Of a DNA stretch of 16,221 nucleotides, positions 4,416 to 11,372 are shown piece by piece. The first letter of the stretch is position 1, and each line of letters begins with the position of its first letter. The stretch is from Holophagales bacterium UBA5704. GTDB taxonomy: Bacteria; Acidobacteriota; Thermoanaerobaculia; Multivoradales; UBA5704. The notes beneath the pieces were generated by a model. That model saw only the letters and a program-made list of their open reading frames with translations. It was not told the DNA's origin and made no database searches. A program made the translations under genes and the position numbers. The stretch is taken from positions 39,334 to 55,554 of the forward strand of contig DIHE01000089.1 in NCBI GenBank assembly GCA_002420005.1. Direction: 5' to 3'.

Positions 4416-6505
4416 AGCGCCTCCCGGGCGTCTGCGCCACACCGCCGCCGGCCGTGGTGTGGATCGTGCGGTCGGTCCAGTTTCTCGTGCAGAGCCGTTT
4501 CGGCCATCCGGAGGGGCTCGCGCATCCCGCGGTGCAGCTCCTCGATCCGGCCGCAGGACCTCTCAACTTCATCCTCGCCGCCTGGAGGGAGGCCCTGCAC
4601 CACCGGGCCGACAAGGCGGCCCTGCTGCGCGGCCAGCTCCTGCCGGGCTCGGAAGGCTGGGAGATCCTGGAGGACTCCTGTGCCCGGGGCCGCAGGGCTC
4701 TCCGGCGCTTCCTCCGCGGTCATGGCGTCGAGGCGGAACAGCTGGCGGAGGGGGTGCTTCAACAGCGCGACGCTCTGGCCGGGCCGCCGGAGCCGGTCGC
4801 CGGGGTGTTGCCGGTCCTCCTCGGCAATCCGCCCTGGATCGGCCACTCGCCCGCGGCAAGCCCCTGGATGGCGCGGCTTCTCGATGCCTGGCGGACGTGC
4901 GAAGGGCAGCCGCTCGCCGAGCGCAACATCAAATGGCTACAAGACACCTGGGTCCGCTTCCTCCGCCTCGCGCAGTGGAAGATCGAGCAACGCGGCGAAG
5001 GGATCGTCGCGTTCGTTCTCAACCACAACGGCCTCGACGCGCCCACCTTGCGCGGGCTGCGGGCCTCGCTCCTCCAGACGTTCGAGGAGATCTACCTCCT
5101 CGATCTGCACGGCAACCGCCGCAAGCGCGAGCGCGCACCAGATGGAAGCCGGGATGAAAACCTTTTCTCCGGCATCGCGCAGGGGGCCGCCCTGGTCGTT
5201 CTGGTGAAGAAGCCCGGGCTGGCGCGCCGGGTGGTCCATGCCGATCTCTACGGACCACGGAGGCAGAAGCTCGCCGCGCTGCGCTGCGGGAGCGTCGCCA
5301 CCACCGACTGGCGCGAGATCCGGCCTCGGGGGCCGCTGTTTCTTTTCCGCCCCGGCGAGGACCTCGCCACCGAGCGGGCCTTTCGGCGGGGCACGCCGCT
5401 CGACGAGATCTTTCCCGTGCATTCGACCGGCCTGATCACCGGCCGGGACGCGCTGGTGACCGCGTCCGACCGGCGCACCCTCGAAGAGCGCCTGCGGCGC
5501 ATCGGCCGCCGGGACTGGCTGCCGCATCTCACCGCCTGGCTGCCGCGTCCGTTCGACCTGCGCTATCTGATCTTCACCCCGGAGGCGGTCGCCCGCCGCC
5601 GCCCGGCCCTGGCCCGCCACCTGCGCCAGCCGGGCAATGTCGCCCTGCTCGTGCCCCGGCAGCACAAAGGGGAACTCGGCGCGTTCGTCTCCGCCGTGCT
5701 GCCCGGCCACAAAGTGGTTGGCGCCTATGACGTCACCTGCGCCTTTCCGCTCTTCCTGGACGACGCCGGGGAGCGGCGTCCCAACGTGGCCCCGGCCCTG
5801 TGGGACCATCTCGCAGCGCTTTACGGAGAGCCCCCGGAGCCCGGCGAGGTGCTCGCCTACGTCTACGGCGTCCTCCACGCACCCGGCTACCGGAGCCGCT
5901 TCGGCAAGCTCCTCGCCCGCGAGCTGCCGCGGATTCCGTTTCCCCGGCACCGCCCTCTGTTTCGCGAGCTCGCCGGCTGCGGGCGGGAGATGCTCGCAGC
6001 GCATCTTGGAGAGCCGGGAGAGAGGGAGACCGGCGTCCCCTCCCTGAGAGGAAACCCTGCGCTGCCCTTGGGGAGGATCGCGTACGTCCCGGCGGAGGAG
6101 AGCATCCGGCTCCATGCGGATCTCCGGCTCGACGGAGTGCCGGCGGACCTCTGGAGCTGCCGGATCGGCGACCACGCCGTGCTCGCCTCGTGGCTCGCCG
6201 CCCGCACCGGCCGCCCCCTGCGCGCGGAAGAATGGCGCGAGCTGAGCGCGATGATGGTGGGCTTGCAGCGGTCGCACGACCTCCTTCCCGCTCTGGGAAG
6301 AGCGTTCAGGGCGGCGGTGGAGGCGGTGACGTTCCAGTTTCACGCCCGCCGCGACAGCTCCTCCAGAACGGCGATGAAATCGTCAGGCGGCGCCTCGGTG
6401 AACCGCAGCTCCTCACCGGTGTGCGGATGCACGAAGCCGAGCTCGGTGGCGTGCAGCATCAACCGCGGAGCGGGCAGCCAGGCGCCCTTGAAGTCGCGGA
6501 CGTAG
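4412..6505 (+). CDS. Type ISP/IIG-like DNA methyltransferase and specificity protein lacking nuclease and helicase
   Basis: The GTG at 4412 (GGGGAG at 4401-4406) overlaps the previous stop. The protein has 697 residues. It begins at the point where type ISP/IIG enzymes enter their methyltransferase domain: TPPPAVVWIVRSVQFLVQSR (10-29) matches the YTPxxVVxxIVR entry. A motif I-like LLDPAAGPLNFIL follows (43-55), then the catalytic motif IV-like NPPW (139-142). The specificity-type half is well conserved: IYLLDLHGN with DGSRDENLF (227-252), RPFDLRYLIF (379-388), VTCAFPLF (441-448), AYVYGVLHAPGYR (482-494), and PADLWSCRIGDHAVL near 577-591. Family members modify adenine N6 and normally sit behind a nuclease and helicase, which are absent here. 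Motif I has GPLNF where GTGTF is usual, so SAM binding is uncertain. The last ~55 residues lie antisense to the rRNA pseudouridine synthase gene and look like read-through. Confidence 0.8.
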   Translation: MKRLPGVCATPPPAVVWIVRSVQFLVQSRFGHPEGLAHPAVQLLDPAAGPLNFILAAWREALHHRADKAALLRGQLLPGSEGWEILEDSCARGRRALRRFLRGHGVEAEQLAEGVLQQRDALAGPPEPVAGVLPVLLGNPPWIGHSPAASPWMARLLDAWRTCEGQPLAERNIKWLQDTWVRFLRLAQWKIEQRGEGIVAFVLNHNGLDAPTLRGLRASLLQTFEEIYLLDLHGNRRKRERAPDGSRDENLFSGIAQGAALVVLVKKPGLARRVVHADLYGPRRQKLAALRCGSVATTDWREIRPRGPLFLFRPGEDLATERAFRRGTPLDEIFPVHSTGLITGRDALVTASDRRTLEERLRRIGRRDWLPHLTAWLPRPFDLRYLIFTPEAVARRRPALARHLRQPGNVALLVPRQHKGELGAFVSAVLPGHKVVGAYDVTCAFPLFLDDAGERRPNVAPALWDHLAALYGEPPEPGEVLAYVYGVLHAPGYRSRFGKLLARELPRIPFPRHRPLFRELAGCGREMLAAHLGEPGERETGVPSLRGNPALPLGRIAYVPAEESIRLHADLRLDGVPADLWSCRIGDHAVLASWLAARTGRPLRAEEWRELSAMMVGLQRSHDLLPALGRAFRAAVEAVTFQFHARRDSSSRTAMKSSGGASVNRSSSPVCGCTKPSSVACSINRGAGSQAPLKSRT

Positions 6506-7275
6506 ACGGTCTCCCCCAGCAGCGGATGGCCCGCCTCGGAGAGATGGATGCGGATCTGGTGGGTGCGGCCGGTCTCCAGGCGACAGGAGACCAGGGTCGC
6601 CCCGCGCAGGCGCTTCTCCACCGCAACATAGGTGACGGCACCGCGCGCTTCGGGAGAGGGGTCACCCCGCCGGGCGTTCCAGGAGCCGCGCAGGCCGTCG
6701 CCGCGGTCGGGGACCAGAACGGTGTCGTAGATGGCGTCCCGGGCGGCGCCGTGCACGATCGCCAGATACCTCCGGAGAGCGGTGTGCTCGGTGAACTGCC
6801 GCTGCAGATGCCGCTGCGCCGGGAGGGTCCGCGCGAAGACCACCAGGCCGGAGGTGTCCTTGTCGAGGCGCTGCACGGCCCGCAGGGTGGGATTGTGGAC
6901 CGCGCCCCGGCTCGTTTCGCGGCGGCGGATGGCCACCCGGGCGCGGGAGAGGAGGGTGTCGCGATCCGTGCGCTCAAACGGGACGGTCAGCAGGCCGGCC
7001 GGCTTGCGGACCACGGCGACCTCGGCATCGAGATGGACGAGGAGATCCGGCTCGCGCCGCGCCGGGGCTCCCTCGCGGCCGGCCCGCTCGACGGTCATGC
7101 CGGCCTGGAGCCGCTCGGCCGCGTCGGTGACGGTGCGACCGTCCACCCGCACCTGCCCGCGCTCGACCAGCTCGCGGGCCTTGCTCCAGGACAGGCTGGG
7201 CACGTGCGCCCGCAGCACGGCGGCGACCGTCTGGCCCGCCTGCTCCGCGGTCACCGTCCAAGGTCCGCTTTCCAT
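6340..7275 (-). CDS. RluA-family large-subunit rRNA pseudouridine synthase
   Basis: This 311-residue cytoplasmic enzyme isomerises uridine to pseudouridine in structured RNA, most likely 23S rRNA (RluC/RluD type). The N-terminal S4 RNA-binding domain is visible at ~29-65 (SWSKARELVERGQVRVDGRT). The catalytic signature RLDKDTSGLVVFA starts at 136, with Asp138 the expected catalytic residue. LETGRTHQIRIHL (233-245) and RLMLHATELGFVHP (271-284) are the usual later motifs. Length and order are normal for the family. The ATG at 7275 was chosen; a TTG at 7293 would add six residues, and neither has a strong ribosome site. It diverges from the MATE gene. Its 3' end overlaps the convergent methyltransferase frame by 166 bases. 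The exact target uridine cannot be read from sequence. Confidence 0.92.
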   Translation of the reverse strand: MESGPWTVTAEQAGQTVAAVLRAHVPSLSWSKARELVERGQVRVDGRTVTDAAERLQAGMTVERAGREGAPARREPDLLVHLDAEVAVVRKPAGLLTVPFERTDRDTLLSRARVAIRRRETSRGAVHNPTLRAVQRLDKDTSGLVVFARTLPAQRHLQRQFTEHTALRRYLAIVHGAARDAIYDTVLVPDRGDGLRGSWNARRGDPSPEARGAVTYVAVEKRLRGATLVSCRLETGRTHQIRIHLSEAGHPLLGETVYVRDFKGAWLPAPRLMLHATELGFVHPHTGEELRFTEAPPDDFIAVLEELSRRA

Positions 7276-7345
7276 GTTCCCGGTTGCGCTCAACGAGCCG
7301 CTATACTACCCCACCCCGCCCGGCCGCTCACGCGGGAGACCCACC
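7276..7345. promoter_or_regulatory. Divergent promoter region between pseudouridine synthase and MATE genes
   Basis: This 70-base gap contains TATACT at 7302-7307, a good -10 match on the plus strand 39 bases before the MATE ATG. I see no matching -35 at 17 bases. The reverse strand has the related TAGTATAG at the same place, which could serve the synthase gene. The MATE ribosome site GGGAG is at 7334-7338. Confidence 0.35.
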
Positions 7346-8689
7346 ATGAACCGAACCCTTCGCCTGCGCCAGGAGCTCCACGCCGCCGTGCGCCTCGCCG
7401 CCCCGGTGGTCCTGGTGCAGATCGGCCTCATGTTGATGGGCGTGGTGGACGCCGTCATGCTCGGGCATCTTTCCAAAGAGGCCCTGGCCGCAGGCGCGCT
7501 GGGAAACATCTCCACCGTCGTCCTGCTGATCTTCGGCGGCGGTGTCCTCGCGGCCCTCGATCCTCTGGTCGCCCAGGCGCACGGCGCCGGAGAGAAAGAG
7601 GCGGTCGCCGCCCATCTGCAGCGGGGCATCGTGCTCGCCCTCACCCTCGCCCTTCCGATCGGCCTGCTGTTCTGGAACGTCCGGCCGCTCCTGCATCTGG
7701 CGGATCAGCCCGTCGTCATCGCCGGAGATGCGGCGGGGTACGCGCGGGCGTCCATCTGGGGCCTGCCGGCCTATTTCCTGTTCATCGCCTTCCGGCAGAC
7801 GATGCAGGCGATGAGCGTCGTGCGACCGACCGCGGTGGCCATCGTGGCGGGCAACCTGACGAACGTCGTCTGCAACTGGCTGCTGATCTACGGCAATCTC
7901 GGCCTGCCGGCGCTGGGCGTGCGTGGCTCGGCGCTCGCCACGTCGTTCAGCCGCTGGGCCATGCTCGTCTGGTTTCTCTGGGCCGCCCGGGCACAGATCG
8001 CCGTCTACTGGCGAGGCTTCACCGAGGAGGCGTTCGACCTGGCGCGCCATCGCCGCCTTCTGCGCATCGGCGTCCCGATCGGGCTGCACCAGGCCGGCGA
8101 GATCCTCTTCTTCGCCACCCTGGCCCTCCTGGTCGGCCGCATGGGTGTCGTCGCGCTGGCCGGCCATCAGATCGCGATCAACATGGCGAGCCTCTCTTTC
8201 ATGGTCCCGCTGGGGATCGGTGGTGCCGCGGCGACCCGGGTGGGCAATGCCATCGGCCGCGGCGACATGCCGGGAGCCCGCCGCGCCGCCGCGGTCTGCC
8301 TCGCCCTGGGCGGCGGCACCATGCTGGCCTTCGCCCTCCTCTTCGCCGCAGCTCCCGCGGCGCTCGGACGGATCTACACAAGGGACCCGGAGGTGATCGC
8401 CATGGTGACGCTCCTCCTGCCGATCGCCGCCGCGTTCCAGGTGTTCGACGGCATCCAGACCGTCGGCGGCGGCATCCTGCGCGGCGCCGCCGACACGACC
8501 TTTCCGGCCGTCCTGGCCGTGCTGGGCTTCTGGGTCCTCGGCCTCCCCGCCGGCCTCTTTCTCGCCTACCGGACGCACCTGGGGGCGGCGGGCCTCTGGT
8601 GGGGGATGACCGTCGGGCTCGCCGCGGTCTCCCTGCTGCTGGTGGGCCGGATCGCCCAACGCTTCCGGGCGGGGATTGAGCGGGTGTAG
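7346..8689 (+). CDS. MATE-family multidrug/cation antiporter
   Basis: The ATG at 7346 is preceded by GGGAG at 7-base spacing. The protein has 447 residues, the usual MATE length, and is made of about twelve hydrophobic segments in two similar halves. The N-half opens with LAAPVVLVQIGLMLMGVVDAVMLGHL, the typical MATE entry (AxPxxxxxxxxxxxxxxDxxMxGxL). The second half restarts at RIGVPIGLHQAGEILFFATL. GNLTNVVCNWLLIYG and VPLGIGGAAATRVGNAIGRGD are further family motifs. It lies in the inner membrane and exports cationic drugs or metabolites by Na+ or H+ antiport; NorM-like is the nearest guess and the substrate is unknown. The 3' end overlaps the cobA frame on the other strand by 124 bases. It shares its upstream region with the pseudouridine synthase gene, and no functional link to its neighbours is evident. 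Confidence 0.93.
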   Translation: MNRTLRLRQELHAAVRLAAPVVLVQIGLMLMGVVDAVMLGHLSKEALAAGALGNISTVVLLIFGGGVLAALDPLVAQAHGAGEKEAVAAHLQRGIVLALTLALPIGLLFWNVRPLLHLADQPVVIAGDAAGYARASIWGLPAYFLFIAFRQTMQAMSVVRPTAVAIVAGNLTNVVCNWLLIYGNLGLPALGVRGSALATSFSRWAMLVWFLWAARAQIAVYWRGFTEEAFDLARHRRLLRIGVPIGLHQAGEILFFATLALLVGRMGVVALAGHQIAINMASLSFMVPLGIGGAAATRVGNAIGRGDMPGARRAAAVCLALGGGTMLAFALLFAAAPAALGRIYTRDPEVIAMVTLLLPIAAAFQVFDGIQTVGGGILRGAADTTFPAVLAVLGFWVLGLPAGLFLAYRTHLGAAGLWWGMTVGLAAVSLLLVGRIAQRFRAGIERV

Positions 8690-9420
8690 AGGGATCCCAG
8701 CTCCTCCCGCAGCCGCACCACCTCCCCCACCACCACCAGGGCCGGCGAGGCCGGCCGCTCGCGGGCCACCGCCGCCGCGAGCCCGCCAAGGGTGGTGACC
8801 ACCACCCGCTCGCCGGGCAGTGTGCCTTGCGAGACGACCGCCGCCGGCATCTCCGCCGGCCGGCCGAGCGCCAGAAGCCGGTCGGTGACCTCGCCGAGGC
8901 GGGCGAGCCCCATCAGGATCAGCAGGGTGTCGATGCGCGCCAGCGCCCCCCAGTCCACGCGGTCGTCCCCCAGGCAGTGGCCGGTGACCACGGCGAAGCT
9001 CGTCGCGAGGCCGCGGTGCGTCACCGGGATGCCGGCACGGGCGGGGACGCTGGTGGCGCTGGTGACGCCGGGGACGACCTCCCAGTCCACCCCGGCCGCC
9101 GCGCAGGCCAGGGCTTCCTCGGCGCCGCGGCCGAAGACGAAGGGATCGCCTCCTTTGAGCCGGACCACCACCTTGCCGGCCTGCGCGTGCCGCACCAGAA
9201 GGGCGTTGATCTCCTCCTGCCGGCAGCGGTGGTGGCCGGCTTCCTTGCCGACGTCGATGCGCAAGGCCTCCTCCGGAGCTTCGTCGAGCAACTCGGGGGC
9301 GACGAGACGGTCGTAGACCAGCACGTCCGCCTGCTGCAGGCAGCGCAGGCCGCGCACGGTGAGCAGCTCGGGATCGCCGGGTCCCGCTCCGACGAGATAG
9401 ACGATCCCGGCGCCCCTCAT
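8566..9420 (-). CDS. cobA: Uroporphyrinogen-III C-methyltransferase (SUMT)
   Basis: SUMT methylates uroporphyrinogen III twice with SAM to give precorrin-2, the first step to siroheme. Family motifs are clear: VGAGPGDPELLT (10-21), VVRLKGGDPFVFGRG (85-99), PGVTSATSVPARAGIPVTHRG (from 117) and TLLILMGL (165-172). The start ATG at 9420 overlaps the stop of the preceding precorrin-2 dehydrogenase gene (ATGA), so the two are coupled. This is the last gene of the sulfur/siroheme operon. The enzyme is normally about 245-260 residues; here a frame of 284 is open. Conserved sequence ends near VVVGEVVRLREEL (about residue 240), and the final ~43 residues are antisense to the MATE gene. That tail is probably a non-conserved extension. 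Confidence 0.93.
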   Translation of the reverse strand: MRGAGIVYLVGAGPGDPELLTVRGLRCLQQADVLVYDRLVAPELLDEAPEEALRIDVGKEAGHHRCRQEEINALLVRHAQAGKVVVRLKGGDPFVFGRGAEEALACAAAGVDWEVVPGVTSATSVPARAGIPVTHRGLATSFAVVTGHCLGDDRVDWGALARIDTLLILMGLARLGEVTDRLLALGRPAEMPAAVVSQGTLPGERVVVTTLGGLAAAVARERPASPALVVVGEVVRLREELGSLYTRSIPARKRWAIRPTSSRETAASPTVIPHQRPAAPRCVR

Positions 9421-10076
9421 GCCGCCTCCCCCTCTTCAACCGTAGGAACGACGCCGAGAATGTCGCGAAACCGGCCGGCCGCCGCCACTTCGTCGCCGCG
9501 GCGCAAGAGGTCGAGGACATCCGAGTCGATCAGCCGGTACCAGAGCTCCTTGCGGGTCGCGAAATCCGGCTGGCGGCGGGCGAGGTCCTTGCGCACCGAG
9601 CCGGCGAGGGCCAGGAAGCGGCCGTACTCCTCGCCGAGCTGGCTCTCCAGCCATTGGCGCAGCCGCACCGCCAGGACCGGCGCCTTGCCACCGGTCGAGA
9701 TGGCGATCGACAGATCGCCGCGCCGCACCACCGAGGGGGCGATGAAGTCGCAGCGCGGCACGTCGTCCACCGTATTGATCAGGATGTTGCGCCGCAGCGC
9801 CTCCTGCCAGATCGCCTCGGCGGTTTCCGCCGTCTGGTCGGTGGAGATGGCGAGAAAGACGCCTTCCAGGTCACCCGGCCGGTAGCCGCGCGGGCGGTGC
9901 AGCAGGCGTCCCTCGTCGGCGAGCGCAGTGAGGCCGGCGGTGAGCCCGGGGGCGATCACCGTCACCACCGCTCCGGCGGCGATCAGGCCGCGGGCCTTCT
10001 CCTCCGCCAGATGGCCGCCGCCGACCACCACACACGGGCGGACCCGCAGGTCGAGGAACACCGGATAGTGCGCCAC
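9417..10076 (-). CDS. Precorrin-2 dehydrogenase / sirohydrochlorin ferrochelatase (CysG N-terminal type)
   Basis: This enzyme oxidises precorrin-2 to sirohydrochlorin with NAD+ and, in bifunctional members, inserts Fe2+ to make siroheme. The 219 residues match the stand-alone SirC/Met8/CysG-N form. A Rossmann loop VVVGGGHLAEEKARGLI lies at 17-32. NTVDDVPRCDFIAPSVVRRG (101-120) carries the Asp pair at 104-105, where the family's catalytic aspartate lies, and AISTGGKAPVLAVRLR (125-140) follows. The start is GTG at 10076 with GGAGGTG just upstream, one base after the previous gene's stop. No separate ferrochelatase gene is seen nearby, so this protein may do both steps. With cobA downstream it supplies siroheme to the sulfite reductase at the head of the same operon. 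Confidence 0.92.
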   Translation of the reverse strand: MAHYPVFLDLRVRPCVVVGGGHLAEEKARGLIAAGAVVTVIAPGLTAGLTALADEGRLLHRPRGYRPGDLEGVFLAISTDQTAETAEAIWQEALRRNILINTVDDVPRCDFIAPSVVRRGDLSIAISTGGKAPVLAVRLRQWLESQLGEEYGRFLALAGSVRKDLARRQPDFATRKELWYRLIDSDVLDLLRRGDEVAAAGRFRDILGVVPTVEEGEAA

Positions 10077-10077
10077 C

Positions 10078-10557
10078 TCACACCTCCAGGCTCTCGACCG
10101 TCACGCCGTGGCGGTCGATCTCCAGCGCCATCTTGGAGCCGCCCGCCGCGAGACCGAGCCGGAAGACCCCCGGCCCCCGGCAGGTGACGAGCAGGCTTTC
10201 GAGGGTCTGGCCGGCGAGGGCGCAGAGCGCCGCATTGACCGCCTCGGTGGACCGGCGCGCCGCGGTGCCGCGCGGCGTGCGGTGGAACAGGCGCAGCAGC
10301 GCCTGCTCGCCCTCCGCACCGTGGATCTTGCGCGCCCGGCCGGTCTGGAGCGACATCTCCAGCATCGACTCCAGGCGCGCCAGGAGCGGCTCCGGCACGC
10401 TCCCCCCGGTCACCGCCGCCGCCAGATCCAGCCAGGGGAAGCGCGCCTGGGGAGAGCGAAGACCGGAGAGCAGCGCATCGATCTCCTCGCCCACCACCTC
10501 CCGCTGGAAGGCGTCGAGCGCGAGCGTCTCCAGGGGCTCGACCGCGACGGCGGTCAT
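10078..10557 (-). CDS. Unknown 159-aa protein encoded within the sulfate-assimilation/siroheme operon
   Basis: The ATG at 10557 overlaps the cysH stop (ATGA), and the stop is one base from the next start, so the gene is embedded in the operon. The protein is soluble. Its N-terminus is acidic and helical (LALDAFQREVVGEEIDALLSG). A helical middle carries basic residues (SLQTGRARKIHGAEGEQALLRLFHRTPRG). The C-terminal third looks beta-rich (LESLLVTCRGPGVFRLGLAAGGSKMALEIDRHGVTVESLEV). There is one cysteine in the C-terminal part (TCRGPG) and no metal-binding cluster. It does not resemble the operon's known enzymes, nor does it look like DUF934 or DUF2849, which accompany sulfite reductase in other bacteria. 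Position suggests an accessory or assembly role in APS or sulfite reduction (inference). The family is not recognised. Confidence 0.7.
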   Translation of the reverse strand: MTAVAVEPLETLALDAFQREVVGEEIDALLSGLRSPQARFPWLDLAAAVTGGSVPEPLLARLESMLEMSLQTGRARKIHGAEGEQALLRLFHRTPRGTAARRSTEAVNAALCALAGQTLESLLVTCRGPGVFRLGLAAGGSKMALEIDRHGVTVESLEV

Positions 10558-11369
10558 GTCACCACCCGGAGCGGGCCGGTCGCTCCGTGCTGCAGGATCG
10601 CGTCCAGCTCGTGCTCGAAGCCGCCGCTCTCGATCGGGCAGTGGATACCGCACTCCTTGGGCGCGTTCTTCTCCCACCACCAGCGGCCGGCGCGCGGGTC
10701 CTCGCCGGCGGACGTGGCCCGGGTGCAGGGGGCGCAGCCGATGCTGGTGAAACCCTTTGCATACAGCCCGTGCACCGGCACGTCGTGCGCCCGGTTGTAG
10801 TCGGTGACCTCGGCGAGGGTCCAATCGGCCAGCGGGCTGATCTTGGCCAGACCGCCATGCTCGTGATCGATCTCGACCTTGCGGATGTTCGCCCGGCTCG
10901 CCCACTGCTCGCGGCGCAGGCCGGTCATCCAGCCGGAGAGCCCGGCGAGCGCCTTGCGGATCGGCTCCACCTTGCGCACGTTGCAGCACAGCAGCCGCGC
11001 CGGCACCGATTTCGTGTACAGGTTCGGCCCGTGCTTGCGCACCATGTTCTCCACCTGCTCGGCGTCGGGAAACTTGACCTCGACGGAGAGCCCGTAGCGC
11101 TGCCGGACCTCCTCCACCATGTCGTAGGTCTCCTGCGGCAACCGGCCGGTGTCCACGGTGAACACGCGCACCCCGGGATCGATCCGCCAGGCCATGTCGA
11201 GGATCGCCATCCCTTCGGCCTGGAAGCTGGTGAACAGGGCCACGTGGCGCCCCCAGCGCCCGAGCGCCCAGGCGATCACCTCCTGCGGCGTGGCGTAATC
11301 GAATTCCTCGGCGAGCTGGCCCGCCTCGTAATCATCGAGAAGATCGTCGGCATATCCCACTTCCAACAT
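10554..11369 (-). CDS. cysH: APS-type (4Fe-4S) phosphoadenylyl/adenylyl-sulfate reductase
   Basis: This enzyme reduces adenylyl sulfate (APS) to sulfite and AMP using thioredoxin-like reductants in the cytoplasm. The cysteine pairs that hold the 4Fe-4S cluster in APS reductases are present: LLCCNVRK (Cys128-129) and GCAPCTR (Cys212, Cys215). So is the C-terminal catalytic motif ECGIHC (Cys240). The nucleotide-binding stretch ALFTSFQAEGMAIL (44-57) and TGLRREQWASRA (149-160) fit the family. The cluster argues for APS rather than PAPS as substrate. Length 271 is slightly above the common ~240. The ATG at 11369 starts 3 bases after the sulfite reductase stop. No ATP sulfurylase (sat or cysDN) gene lies in this window, so APS must be made by an enzyme encoded elsewhere. 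Confidence 0.93.
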   Translation of the reverse strand: MLEVGYADDLLDDYEAGQLAEEFDYATPQEVIAWALGRWGRHVALFTSFQAEGMAILDMAWRIDPGVRVFTVDTGRLPQETYDMVEEVRQRYGLSVEVKFPDAEQVENMVRKHGPNLYTKSVPARLLCCNVRKVEPIRKALAGLSGWMTGLRREQWASRANIRKVEIDHEHGGLAKISPLADWTLAEVTDYNRAHDVPVHGLYAKGFTSIGCAPCTRATSAGEDPRAGRWWWEKNAPKECGIHCPIESGGFEHELDAILQHGATGPLRVVT

Positions 11370-11372
11370 GAC

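Noticed and set aside
5800..8679. A 959-residue open frame on the plus strand
   Set aside because: It crosses the methyltransferase, the synthase (antisense) and the MATE gene in another frame. Its composition is Pro/Arg/Gly-rich shadow sequence from high GC, with no domain, while the underlying genes carry clear motifs.
7328..9520. A 730-residue open frame on the minus strand
   Set aside because: It is antisense to MATE and out of frame with cobA. Its low-complexity Arg/Gly/His content is typical of GC-rich shadow frames.
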